Position numbers and translations under genes: made by a program
Assembly (NCBI GenBank): GCA_014360465.1
Contig: JACIXQ010000007.1
Span: forward strand, 1 to 50,184
DNA length: 50,184 nucleotides
From: a bacterium
Lineage (GTDB): Bacteria; Armatimonadota; JACIXR01
Direction: 5' to 3'
The notes under the pieces: model-generated
Told to the model about the DNA's origin: nothing
What the model saw: only the letters and a program-made list of their open reading frames with translations
Database searches by the model: none
In this document: piece by piece, positions 1-10,400 of the stretch
How the letters are laid out: every line of letters begins with the position of its first letter
Numbering within the stretch: the stretch's first letter is position 1

Positions 1-265
1 GTTTATCCCAGCCACTGAAATCAAAGGGTTTTTCTTTTGAGGTGAGAACGAGATAGGGATTTTCGTCAGAGAGTTCAACTTCCAAACAATTTTTCCCCTC
101 CGAGGAGTGCTGGGAGACGATTCTTTGAGGAGCTCCACTGAAGAAATGGCTCTCCATAGGGTCTTCAAAGGAAAAGAGTAGCTTGCTCTCAATACTTCGT
201 CCCTTCCCAAGCCCTAACAAAAAAATGGCTGAAATAATAAGTATAAGGAATCGCTTGAGCCTCAT
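1..265 (-). CDS. Secreted protein, C-terminus beyond window edge (partial)
   Basis: Not in the ORF track. Reverse-strand ATG at 265 reads MRLKRFLILIISAIFLLGLGKGRSIESKLLFSFEDPMESHFFSGAPQRIVSQHSSEGKNCLEVELSDENPYLVLTSKEKPFDFSGWDK, open to the edge; signal peptide then a CBM-like beta-sandwich start. Confidence 0.7.
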   Translation of the reverse strand, partial: MRLKRFLILIISAIFLLGLGKGRSIESKLLFSFEDPMESHFFSGAPQRIVSQHSSEGKNCLEVELSDENPYLVLTSKEKPFDFSGWDK

Positions 266-355
266 TTTCGCTTCTCCTTGTTTAATTTTAAAAAGTCTTG
301 TTAAACGATTATGAAGACAAGTTATTCAACTCGTTTTTGTTACTGTTTGCCCTAT

Positions 356-401
356 AAAAAAAACTTGAAGATTCCCTGAATCAGGGGTAAGTTTCCCTTC
401 A
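356..401 (-). terminator. Candidate rho-independent terminator after GH51 gene
   Basis: Minus strand: TGAAGGGAAACTTACCCCTGATTCAGGGAATCTTCAAGTTTTTTTT; interrupted stem (TGAAG/CTTCA, CCCTGA/TCAGGG) followed by T8. Confidence 0.5.
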
Positions 402-1844
402 GAGCGATATTTTAGCTTCCATAACCGTTAAGGAATGAGCTGGTGCGGTGTATTTAAAGGAGGGAGATATGGTTACCTTTCCCTTTTCTTTCACTTCAAC
501 CTCGTTGCTTTCAACATCTTTGCCGTTCAATTCCCAGACATTCGCCTCCGACTTGCCCTGAAAGTCCCTGATGTTTATCTCGCATTCTCTATCCTTGTCC
601 TTATCTCTATTCACTATGAAAATAGCGAGTTTGCCGCTGGATTTGTCAAGCGTTGCTGAGACATCAACATATGGGACGACTAATTCCCCTCCCCAGGCGC
701 GGGATATATATGTATCGCCCTCAATATCCACTTTAAGGGCAAGTGGACCAGCGTGTTGACGATAGAGCTGGAAGACGAAATAGGAAGGGGTGGGACGAAC
801 CCCCTTTTCATCAGCAATGATTAAGGGAAGGACATTGACCAGCTGGGCGTAATTCGCCATATGAACATCCAGACATAGCCTGTGGAGAACATTGAAGATG
901 CCTGCGGAGAAGAGGGCGGAGACAAGACCAGTGGGTTGCCAGAGGTTCCATTCATCAAAGGCAATCTTTATCCGATTATCGCCGGTTGCAGCGAGAATCG
1001 TAGCAGCAAGTCGTTTTAAGCTTCGCTCTGCGGCTAAGGGAGAAGCGACACGTTCGTAATAATCGGGATGATGGTAGTATTCATGGAGGGAAATGTAATC
1101 AATATGGGGACCGGCGATTCGCAGAACCTCCCAGTTCCATTCTGGGTCATCGCAACCCACAGCAATCGTCTTTATTGAAGGGTCAACCCATTTCATCCTC
1201 TTTGAGAATTCCCTGGCGTTGAGGGCGTAAGTGTGGGCATCTGTATGACCTATCTGCCAATCGCCATAAATTTCATTTCCCAACCCCCAATATTTGACGC
1301 CAAATGGCTGTTCGTTGCCATTCTTGACGCGCAGGTCAGCGTAGTAGGAAGCGCCAGCAGGCAAATTGCAGTATTCAACCCAATTCGCTGCTTCCTCCGC
1401 TGTGCCCGAGCCCATATTAACGCAAATATATGGTTCGGTGTTAACCAGCCTACATAGCCTTATGAACTCGTCCGTGCCGAATGTGTTGGGGTCAGTCGCT
1501 CGCCAAGCAAGGTCAAATTTAGCCGGTCTTTGCTCCCTCGGACCTATCCCATCCATCCAATGATAGCCCGAGGCGAAGTTTCCACCTGGCCAGCGCATAA
1601 TCGGCGGATTGAGCCTCTTTATCAGGTCAACTACTTTATAGTTGAAATCGTTGCCATCCCATATGCCACCGTAGATGCATTTATCCAGATGCTCTATGAA
1701 GTGTCCGTAGATATGGGGGTTTATCTCTCCTATTATGTTTTTCAAGTCAATAGTCACTTTCGTTCCTCCTCCTTTCTCCCCATATGATATCACAAAAAAT
1801 TGTAAAAGGATAAGAAAGACTATACAAACGCGATTTCTTAACAT
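399..1844 (-). CDS. Alpha-L-arabinofuranosidase, GH51 family, secreted
   Basis: GEINPHIYGHFIEHLDKCIYGGIWDG, MRWPGGNFASGYHW, YWGLGNEIYG and FDEWN motifs typical of GH51. Start set at MLRNRVCIVFLILLQFF (1844), preceded by GAGGTGA, rather than the 1913 ORF start. Confidence 0.9.
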   Translation of the reverse strand: MLRNRVCIVFLILLQFFVISYGEKGGGTKVTIDLKNIIGEINPHIYGHFIEHLDKCIYGGIWDGNDFNYKVVDLIKRLNPPIMRWPGGNFASGYHWMDGIGPREQRPAKFDLAWRATDPNTFGTDEFIRLCRLVNTEPYICVNMGSGTAEEAANWVEYCNLPAGASYYADLRVKNGNEQPFGVKYWGLGNEIYGDWQIGHTDAHTYALNAREFSKRMKWVDPSIKTIAVGCDDPEWNWEVLRIAGPHIDYISLHEYYHHPDYYERVASPLAAERSLKRLAATILAATGDNRIKIAFDEWNLWQPTGLVSALFSAGIFNVLHRLCLDVHMANYAQLVNVLPLIIADEKGVRPTPSYFVFQLYRQHAGPLALKVDIEGDTYISRAWGGELVVPYVDVSATLDKSSGKLAIFIVNRDKDKDRECEINIRDFQGKSEANVWELNGKDVESNEVEVKEKGKVTISPSFKYTAPAHSLTVMEAKISL

Positions 1845-1863
1845 AACTCGCTCACCTCGCAGG

Positions 1864-2412
1864 CTATTTTCTCTTTTTCCTCTCAAGTCGCTGGCGAAGG
1901 GCTTCTTCCTCACTATAGATACAACCGCAGTATTTCTGCCGATAAAGTCCTAACTCTTTCGATAACCTAATTGATTCATAATATCCGGGACGAAAGTCCC
2001 TGAAGAGGAATTGAACACCTGTTTCTTTTTCCAATTGTTTGCCCAATTCCATTATCGTCTCCTGCTTCTGGTAGGGGCTGAGAAGGAGGGTCGTGGTGAA
2101 AAACTGAAAACCGTTTTCCTTTGCATATTGGGCGGTTCGGGATAAGCGGAGATAGTAGCATATTGTGCAGCGGTTGCCTTCCCTGAAAACCACTTCCCTC
2201 AAAAATTGGACCAGTCCATATTCTCCATAAATTACTTCCAAATTTTCCTTTTCAGCAAATAGCTTTACAGCTTCTTCTCTGAGAAGATACTCGGATAGGG
2301 GATGGATATTGGGATTGTAGAAGAAGAGAACGGGTTCAAATCCTTCTTCCCGCAGGCTTTTGACGACAAATGTAGCACAAGGAGCGCAGCAGGTATGTAG
2401 GAGTATTTTCAT
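1864..2412 (-). CDS. queH: Epoxyqueuosine reductase QueH (DUF208)
   Basis: LLHTCCAPCAT, FYNPNIHPLSEYLLREE, RCTICYYLRL and YCGCIYSEEEA cysteine motifs. Confidence 0.92.
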   Translation of the reverse strand: MKILLHTCCAPCATFVVKSLREEGFEPVLFFYNPNIHPLSEYLLREEAVKLFAEKENLEVIYGEYGLVQFLREVVFREGNRCTICYYLRLSRTAQYAKENGFQFFTTTLLLSPYQKQETIMELGKQLEKETGVQFLFRDFRPGYYESIRLSKELGLYRQKYCGCIYSEEEALRQRLERKKRK

Positions 2413-3959
2413 CGTCCTTCAAGGAATTTCGCTAAAGCGAGGTCTCGCTTGGCGCTATCAATAAGTACATCAGCCAACTGGAGCTTCTCATCGCCCAATC
2501 CCTCTATGTAGGAATTGAGTGCTACGAAGGCGCTTCGCAGGGTGGTAAGCCCGTAGCGGCGGGTGGAATAGGATTTCTTGAAGTCAGAAGGTGGTATTAT
2601 ATTCTCAAGCAAGCTCTTGAGGTGGTCTATATCTTTGAGCTCGTTTTCTATCGTGTCAACGGCTACTTCCTTGGATATCTTTTGGGAGAGGATACCATTT
2701 CTTATATTCGTCCAGTTGGTCAGCTTATTACTTATAAGCTCATCAACTATGTTCATTACATTTATGTAATCACTACTCGTCATCTTGTCCTTTATAAGTG
2801 CCACCCATTTATCCATTATGGAGAAGAGCTCCTGATAACGTCCAAGGGAAAGAGCGAGCTTGGCGAGGCTATTTGCCTTCTCCGGACTTGGCTTATTAGA
2901 GAAGGACGCTTTGAAATAAGCGTAGGCGCTCGCTAATTGCCTTCTGTTTAGGTAGCTCTCGCCTACCTCCCATTGTATGTCTGGGTCATCGGGAAAATCC
3001 CTTGCGAGGTCTTGAAGGATTTGGCTTGCTTCTTCATTGTTGCCAGTCTTGCGCAGATACTGGGCAAGAAGCAGTTTGCCTTCTTTGCTTTTGGGGAAGA
3101 AATAGAGGAGAACCCTGAGCTGGGCGATTGCAGAGTTGATTTGGTTCCTTCCTTTAAGAGCTTTTGCCAGTCCGATAAAAGCTTGCTCGTCGGTTTTGCT
3201 TAGGCTTAGCGCCATTCTGAACTGTCTTTCAGCTTTGCGGAAATCCCCCAGCTTTAGATAGCAGTTTCCCAAAGCTATGTAAATTGTGTGGTTGCTCGGG
3301 TCAACAAGGGAAGCCTCTTCCAGCTTGGCAATTGCCTCTCTTTCTTTGCCTTCTGAAAGAAGCTTATCCGCTTCCTGTTTCATTGTTTCAGCCTGTTCCC
3401 TTCTGACATCGGTGATATTGGACAATTCTCGCGTTATCAATTTATCCTGAATAGCGTAGCAGGCGCTATAGAGGGCTCGTTCCAATACAACCTGCTTTGA
3501 TGTGGTTGCCTCGCCTTTTGCTTCTCCCTTTACTTTGAATGTTTCTTTCTCCTTGGTTTTGACTTCCATCAAGTTGATTTCCAACTCAACCATTGCTTGG
3601 GGAGGGTCTTCCTTCTCCAAAACATTGGCAATCTTTCCCCATATGACGATATCCACCTCAAAAAGCTCTCCTATCTTGAGGGGATTTCTCTCCGGCTTAC
3701 TCGCTTCCAAATCGCTCAGCACACCATTATCCCGCGCCTGTGCTACTTCCGGTGAATGCTCGTTATATAATTGAACCTGAAACCAACCCGAGGATATCAG
3801 CACCTGTCTCAAGTATTGTGTTGATAAATAAGCGGTTTCCAATCCTCCCGCCCTTTCCCAGGGAGATAATGGAATGAGAAGTAAGGAAACAGGTTCTTTA
3901 GCAAGTATTGAGGAAGCGATAAGGAAAATTAGGTAGAGGAGTTTACATCTTTTCTTCAC
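2409..3959 (-). CDS. Secreted TPR-repeat protein with an N-terminal CsgG/LpoB-like region
   Basis: Signal peptide; repeated TPR helices (AIAKLEEASLVDPSNHTIYIALGNCYLKLGDFRKAERQFRMAL); N-terminal alpha/beta region. Confidence 0.7.
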   Translation of the reverse strand: MKKRCKLLYLIFLIASSILAKEPVSLLLIPLSPWERAGGLETAYLSTQYLRQVLISSGWFQVQLYNEHSPEVAQARDNGVLSDLEASKPERNPLKIGELFEVDIVIWGKIANVLEKEDPPQAMVELEINLMEVKTKEKETFKVKGEAKGEATTSKQVVLERALYSACYAIQDKLITRELSNITDVRREQAETMKQEADKLLSEGKEREAIAKLEEASLVDPSNHTIYIALGNCYLKLGDFRKAERQFRMALSLSKTDEQAFIGLAKALKGRNQINSAIAQLRVLLYFFPKSKEGKLLLAQYLRKTGNNEEASQILQDLARDFPDDPDIQWEVGESYLNRRQLASAYAYFKASFSNKPSPEKANSLAKLALSLGRYQELFSIMDKWVALIKDKMTSSDYINVMNIVDELISNKLTNWTNIRNGILSQKISKEVAVDTIENELKDIDHLKSLLENIIPPSDFKKSYSTRRYGLTTLRSAFVALNSYIEGLGDEKLQLADVLIDSAKRDLALAKFLEGR

Positions 3960-5010
3960 AGTAAGCTTTGCCCTCCTTCGCCTGCTGAAGGAGTTGCTGA
4001 GATAATGGGTCGCTCCTTCCTGCTAAATATTGTTCAGCTTGGGAGAAGTGGTATATTGCTTCCTGCCATTTCGCTTGTTCCTTCAGAGCGAGGGCGAGTG
4101 AGAAGTGAACTTCTCCCTTCTTATTATCGGGGGCAAGTGAAAGAGCTAACTTGAGAAGCCTTTCGCTCTCCGCAAAATCCTTGGCGTGGAATTTTTCCAT
4201 AGCACGTGAATATAAATCGTCGAAAGATGGTGAGGCTCTTTTCACTTCGATGAATATTCTTCCCTTTTTCTCCTTTGGCTGGCTTGATTGAGGGGTTGTT
4301 GGCTGGATAATTATGTTAGTGTAAGGGACAGGTGTCTGAGGCTGTGGAGCGGGCGTGGTCGCTGCGAGGGGAGGAAGGGAAACCTTCTCATTTTGCGATG
4401 GAGGTTTCTGATTCGTTCGTGCTGAAGGGAGGGTGGTCGGAGAAGGTTGGTTAGAGGGAAATACGGAGGGAGCGGGAATATTTTCCGCGCTATATGGTTG
4501 ATTTGTGTAGTAATAGGGCATCTGCCACTGGTTATAGGGAGGATATTCCCAAATATTGGTGAGCGAGTTCGTCATAGTGGAAGACGGCTTTCTTTGGGGA
4601 ATGGAGTACACTACCAGAATGACGAATAATATACCTAAAAGCGCGAGAGCGGGAGGCAAAAGGGGGAAACGACGGAGGGAGTATTTCTCTCCGGTTAAAA
4701 GTTCAAGTTTCCTTCTCTCGGCGGTGCTTTCGGGGTTTAGTTCAACTGCGACGCGATAATGATGGATTGCAGAAGGGTAGTCATGTGCTTCTTCATATAG
4801 GGAGGCGAGAAGGGAATGAGCGGAGGCATTTTGGGGATAGCGATTAACGACTTCCTTCAGGTATTCCATTGCTTCATCTTTTCTATCCTCATCCATAAGG
4901 GTTATAACCCTCTCCAGGCAATCCTCAATGGGAGGGTTCAGCTCTCCCTGACAGTGAGGGCATATTAATAGTCCTTTTTCTATTTCCCTATTGCAATTTG
5001 GGCAAGGCAT
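3943..5010 (-). CDS. Zinc-ribbon, single-TM, TPR protein
   Basis: N-terminal MPCPNCNREIEKGLLICPHCQGEL; TM segment LPPALALLGILFVILVVYSI; Pro/Gln/Thr-rich linker; C-terminal TPRs. Confidence 0.75.
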   Translation of the reverse strand: MPCPNCNREIEKGLLICPHCQGELNPPIEDCLERVITLMDEDRKDEAMEYLKEVVNRYPQNASAHSLLASLYEEAHDYPSAIHHYRVAVELNPESTAERRKLELLTGEKYSLRRFPLLPPALALLGILFVILVVYSIPQRKPSSTMTNSLTNIWEYPPYNQWQMPYYYTNQPYSAENIPAPSVFPSNQPSPTTLPSARTNQKPPSQNEKVSLPPLAATTPAPQPQTPVPYTNIIIQPTTPQSSQPKEKKGRIFIEVKRASPSFDDLYSRAMEKFHAKDFAESERLLKLALSLAPDNKKGEVHFSLALALKEQAKWQEAIYHFSQAEQYLAGRSDPLSQQLLQQAKEGKAYCEEKM

Positions 5011-5498
5011 TTTTCTTTAAAATGTTGAAAAAGTAAGTCCACTCGCCAGATATATCTACCCTTTTCCGTTTTCTCCCGTGGCACCTGATAACCGGAGAGA
5101 AGCATATCCTTAGGGATGGATGCCTTTCCATTTTGTAAAAGAGCTTCAATTTCTGCGAAATCAAAGGCAAAGGCTTTTATAACTCTTGGATTTCTTTTTC
5201 TTATGTTAATGACGACTATTGCGAGTCCGCCATTTCGTTTTGCCCCTCTTAATCCCTCTATCTGATAGGGAGGGAATTTGGAGAGGGGATAGGCGGCTTC
5301 TTTATTTGTATATTTCAATTCAAGGGCGCAGAAGACACCATCCTTGACGAGGATAAAATCGTAGGGACGCGGTGTATAGAAACGAGTCAGACGACTGCGA
5401 GGTGGCGGGGATGGCACCTTGTAATAGTGGCAAAAATCAAGCACCTTTAACGAATAGAGGAATTCCTCCTCAAATGCGTTCTTCATCGTTAATATCAA
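4980..5498 (-). CDS. RecU-like Holliday junction resolvase / PD-(D/E)XK nuclease
   Basis: RPYDFILVKDGVFCALELKYTNKEAAYPLSKFPPYQIEGL resembles the RecU core ([37 protein letters not shown], from memory), followed by the I(P/R)KDxL helix and a terminal strand. Confidence 0.6.
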   Translation of the reverse strand: MILTMKNAFEEEFLYSLKVLDFCHYYKVPSPPPRSRLTRFYTPRPYDFILVKDGVFCALELKYTNKEAAYPLSKFPPYQIEGLRGAKRNGGLAIVVINIRKRNPRVIKAFAFDFAEIEALLQNGKASIPKDMLLSGYQVPREKTEKGRYIWRVDLLFQHFKEKCLAQIAIGK

Positions 5499-6246
5499 AT
5501 TATATGGTTGAGATTAATGCCTGTCAAAGAGTGGAGATTCCCCTGGTGTATTGGACTTTTTCAAAATACATCAAATCTACGAAATATTGCCATAGCCAAT
5601 CTGCTAACATTACTATATTCTTCTTCAAGGAAATCTGACCTTTTTCTTCTAAGACAAGCATATACTCTTTTCTGGTCTGTTATATAAGTTTCTGGTGAAC
5701 TTCCCGGGATGTTGAACGGTTTTGATTTTAAGGCTTGGCTAAAAAGATAAAACTATTGATAAAGAACGAAGATTAAAGTGTGGCGTTTCAAAAAAATAGA
5801 ATTTGCTCTCCGCGGCATAGGGAAGTGCTATAAAATAGAATTCAATACTGCGGAGGCTTCTCTGAAACAGTTATAAATAATAAACGAGAAGGAAGAGAAA
5901 CTCCCAAACTGGGAGGGATAAAGAATTCCTATTACTTATGAGTAAAGATGAGGAATCTTAAGCGACAAGGGATTGACTGGGTAGAGGGGAATAATGGCTA
6001 CAGCGAGCTAGATATAAAAAATGGGATGACGAATTTTAAGCAAATGGAATGCTACCAAAATTTTCGCTCTATTCTAAGAATCTCGTTGGTAGAAGGGCTA
6101 TACTCACTTTTCTCATACCTTCTTTCCTCTCTTGCTCCTTACCTCGGTAGCCTATTAGTGGTTTCTAACATTTTTCTATTATTATGACTTACCCACTTTG
6201 CTGGCTATATCGTAAATCGTCTGGGGAGAATGAGCGAGCAACATGG

Positions 6247-7404
6247 CTATTCATATAAAAGATAGGGTTTTATTTTCTCCTCAAACCTCTTCAAATCCTC
6301 TTCCCATTGAAGGAGGGTGGAGAGACCGTTAATCCCATCTATTATTCCCCTTAATATATCATCCCCAACCAGATAATCTATTACATATCCATCATCCCTC
6401 TTTAACCACTGAAATTCCTTGGGATAGAGGACTTTCAACATTTGAATGATGAATAGATAGAGCATAACTACATCAACATCGGGATTAAGGAGGTGAACTG
6501 CAACACCTTCGCACAATTCACCTTTATATTTCGAAAAACTTGGAACAAATCTAACGCTTCTGAAGAAGACTCCTTCGCTGTGGTGGTTTAGCTCTTTCGC
6601 TAATCTAAAACCATCTATCCAGGGAGCTCCGAGAACTTGAAAAGGAAAATTTGTCCCCCTTCCCTCCGATATATTCGTCCCTTCAAGAAGGCAAGCTCCG
6701 GGATAAAGCAAAACATTTTCCAGATTGGGGAGGTTAGGAGAGGGGTTTATCCAGAGAAGACCCGTATCATCATAGAACATATCTCTTTTCCATCCCAGCA
6801 TAGGGATTATTTTCAGGTCCAGTTGCAAGCCGAGAAAATCCTTTGCGAAGAGTGCGATTTCAGCTGGAGTAAGACCATGCCTCATAGGTATGGGAAGAAA
6901 ACCAACGAAGGAACGAAATTCATCTCTCAAGATGTTGCCTTCTCTTTTTCCACTTATTGGATTTGGTCTATCCAGAACGATAAAGGTTATACCTCTTTCA
7001 GCAGCCGCTTCCATCGCAAGAACCATAGTGGCAATGTATGTTGAATATCTCGCCCCTATCTCGGGAATGTCCCAAACGAGCATATCTATATCCTCAAGCA
7101 TTTCGGGCGTTGGCTTTCTTGTTTCGCCATATAAACTATAGACAGGCAAGCCTAAGTTTTTATCAATATAAGTTATAACTTCCTCGCCAGCCTGCTTCTC
7201 CCCGTGAAGACCATGTTCTGGAGCGAAGAGGGATGCTATATATAAGCCTTTCTCATAGAAAGCCTCAACTGTTGGGGTAAGCCCGCTTGTGAGGCTACCC
7301 TGGTTCACTATCAGCCCGATGTTTTTCCCCTGGAATATCTCAAAATAATCGCTGAGTGCTCTATCAACTCCCAGTTTGACCTTTGGACTATAAGCTTTTG
7401 GCAT
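6247..7404 (-). CDS. DUF1343 / NamZ-type exo-beta-N-acetylmuramidase family protein
   Basis: GLIVNQGSLTSGLTPTVEAF, LFAPEHGLHGEKQAGE, YSLYGETRKPTPEML, DIPEIGARYSTYIATM, VLDRPNPISG. Confidence 0.9.
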   Translation of the reverse strand: MPKAYSPKVKLGVDRALSDYFEIFQGKNIGLIVNQGSLTSGLTPTVEAFYEKGLYIASLFAPEHGLHGEKQAGEEVITYIDKNLGLPVYSLYGETRKPTPEMLEDIDMLVWDIPEIGARYSTYIATMVLAMEAAAERGITFIVLDRPNPISGKREGNILRDEFRSFVGFLPIPMRHGLTPAEIALFAKDFLGLQLDLKIIPMLGWKRDMFYDDTGLLWINPSPNLPNLENVLLYPGACLLEGTNISEGRGTNFPFQVLGAPWIDGFRLAKELNHHSEGVFFRSVRFVPSFSKYKGELCEGVAVHLLNPDVDVVMLYLFIIQMLKVLYPKEFQWLKRDDGYVIDYLVGDDILRGIIDGINGLSTLLQWEEDLKRFEEKIKPYLLYE

Positions 7405-7412
7405 CCTTGTCC

Positions 7413-10400
7413 TTATTTTCTTTCCAAAAGTAGCAACTTCGTTTCAAGCGGTGAGAGGACGATTGCATCAGTCCCTATCCTTTTCCCGCTCACGAGGTCA
7501 AGAGCGGTTTTCCCTGCTTTTCTCAATTTTATCTCAACTTTCTCGTTGCGATAATTGCAAAGGTTGACCAGTATTCCTTTTTCTGTCTCACGGCTGAGCC
7601 AGACAACTCCCCAGATAGGTTTCCCGCTCCTATCGGTTACTTCAACAGGTTGCTTTATTCCCCACCCTACTAATTTCGTCGTTAGCTTTAACCAGAGGTC
7701 CTGCCAAGTCGTTTCTCCGTAGCGATATTCAAGCCTCTCTCCCTCTATTCTTTCTTCCCTTGGCTTGTCGTATTCGTTGAAATTGAGTAGCTCTCCTTCT
7801 CCCACGAGCACTATTCTGCCTTTATAATTTCTCAATCCCTCAAATGCTTTATCAGATAAGTGGTGGATATTCGTGACGAATAGAAGGGGAGTGGGAGGGA
7901 CCTCACCCCTTTCAAGCTGTCTCTCGCTGACGAAAGAGATTCTAATCCCGCAGAACGAGAGGGCAGTATAGAGCTTCCCCAAGCAGTCGGAGTAGCTTCC
8001 TGTATCCCACACTTTGGCAGAATTGCTCATAATGAGGGCGACCTGCGGCTTTGTGTTCTGGATAGCTGTGATGTATTCTGCTAAGCGATTGAGGTCGTAG
8101 TTCACGATTCCAACAGCCTCAGCACAAAGGGGACGATGCATTATGCTTCCCGCAAAATCGCTCTTTGGGTCAAATGTCCTTTCCCATACCCATATTGTAG
8201 AAGCTCCCTGTCCATAAATAGCTTGTTGCCAGAGAGCGCAACGGATGTGCTCAGGCGGGATGTAGCGTGTTTCTCTATCGGGAATTATGTGGTTCTCGCT
8301 ATTGTAAATTGGAATATTCTTCATTGAGCGCTGCAAATCATAGGGTATGAGATTCCCTTGCCAGCCTTGGGCGAATTCCCCCTGATTATGGGAATAGAAG
8401 TTGACACTATCGTTGCCATTAATCTGGCTGAAATCGGCAAAGAGCTCCGCGTCAACTCCATACTTCACATCCCCATCGTTAACAAGCGTCCAGGTCATCG
8501 CCTTGGCGTGAACGGGTAAATCAGGGGCTATCTCGTGGATGGCATCGGCGAGCATCTTGTGCCATCCAGCGAACCATTCCTGATTGAAGAGCACCCAATC
8601 CATTCCTATGGGTGTCCGAAGGTTAAAATCAGGAGCGAAGGGATTTAGAAGGGGGATTTCCTCAAATGAGGAATAATTTGCTCTCCAGCGGTTATTCAGA
8701 GTGGCGATATCTCCGTGCTTCTTCCTCAGCCAATCGTGCCAATCCCTTAAAGCATACTCGCAAGGTTCCTCAAGGTTCACAGGCTCGTTCGATAAGCAGA
8801 TGCTGTGGAGGGCTGGATGGTCCTTAATAGGAGGGATGATTTCCTTGATATAGCGAAGGAGCAATTCCTTGCTTTCCGGGGCGTGAAGGCAATATTGAAG
8901 GAAGCCATCCCTTTTCTTCCGGAGATGGGGATACTTCTCAAGCATCCATTCGGGGAAATAGTGGGGACTGATGAGAAGGTTTACGGCAACCCCCGCCTTC
9001 TCCGCCCTATCAAGAACCTTTATAAATTCCTTTACTGCTGTATCCGAGATAAGCCCTTCTTTAGGGAAGATGTCTACTGGACCGAACTCTATTTGGATGA
9101 TGTTCGCCCCATAGCTGGGCAGCTTTTCAATGTCTTCTCTAACCTGCCCGAACGCTCCATAACCATTGAAGAAGAAGGGACGCCTGCGGGGCGAGGAACC
9201 AGGAGTGATAGTGGGAGCGATGAAGGAGGAGCCGACTATTTGAGGTCTCTCCTTTCCCGTCCAGCGAGGGACCTTTGGGAAATGTAGTTTTCCTGCTTTC
9301 GCCATTTGCAGCTGGTTACTCAACCTTTTGAGCATCTCCTCCATATCGTCCAGGGCGAAGAGAGCTCGCTTCAGAACCCATTCCTCTTTCTTCTCTTCAT
9401 AATAGGAAATGTCTTCCTGGCAGTATTTAGTGAAGTTTTCCAGAACAGTGTAAGTGACCATAGGGTAGGAGATGTCCTCACCTTTCTTCTTCAGTTCCTC
9501 AAGGATTTTCTTTAAATCTGGGAGAGCATCTGTTATCTTTTTGAGGCGCTCTTCGGCGCCGGCAGAAGATAGGAAACTTATCTCATAATCGGAATTGAAG
9601 AGCATTTTTCCTCCTTCTTTTACAAGCAATATTATTTTGTGGACACCGGTCAATTTGCTCGCTTTCCCTTTCAGGGTCAAACGGGATATACCGCTGGGAA
9701 TTCTGACTTCTTTAGAAAAGATATCCAAATCGTCCAATTTGAGGGATATTGAAGGAACAATCGCATTCGGGGAATAAACGAGGAAGGAAAGGGAGATTTC
9801 TCCATCTCCCCTGAAATCTCTTTTCTCATCCCAGAGCTTCTCCATCTCAAATTTGGAGATTTTGTATGAGCAAGGAGTTGGTTCGGTTCCCTCTTCTAAT
9901 TTGACATCATCCACCCAGAAGCCAGGGGTTGGGCTATCCGTGTTTATGCGTAGGACAAAATCGGCATCATCCTCTCCGGGAGTGAATGTGAGCCATATTC
10001 TTTTCCATTTTCCTTTCGTGGGAGGAATGGTCAAACGAATTTGCCATTCGCTTCCTCCACCTATCCAGGCGACACCGGGATTCTCCGAGAGGACATAGGC
10101 GCTTAGGGTATAGGGTATACCGGGTTTGATTTTGATTGGCTGGGCTGTCCAAATTGTGCCGTAGATATGGGCTCCGAAGGGAGTTCCATTGGTTAATTTG
10201 AGGGAATATTTACCACTATGCGCCCTGCTTTCGTCAATTTCGCAAGTCGCATTGGTATTTCGTTTATCCCAAATCCATCCCTGAGGGAGATTCGTTCCCG
10301 GTGATTTTTCCTCAAAACTGAAATTTGGAACGAGGTTTTCCTTGATCGGCAAAGTTTCAACTGAGCAAGATTGCAAGTTTAAAGTCTTTCCATACCCAGC

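Noticed and set aside
571-759. SLSLSLSLF repeat-like ORF
   Set aside because: Out-of-frame translation of TCTATCCTTGTCC-type sequence antisense to GH51.
5948-6187. 79-aa intergenic ORF (MRNLKRQGIDWVEGNNGYSELDIKN...)
   Set aside because: No clear SD, domain or conservation evidence; C-terminal hydrophobic run may be fortuitous. Could be a remnant, but I cannot support it.
5640-6246. Possible decayed transposase in the 600-nt gap
   Set aside because: No frame gave a recognisable transposase motif or convincing terminal inverted repeats.
8805-9287. 160-aa plus-strand ORF inside the GH42-like gene
   Set aside because: Antisense shadow ORF.
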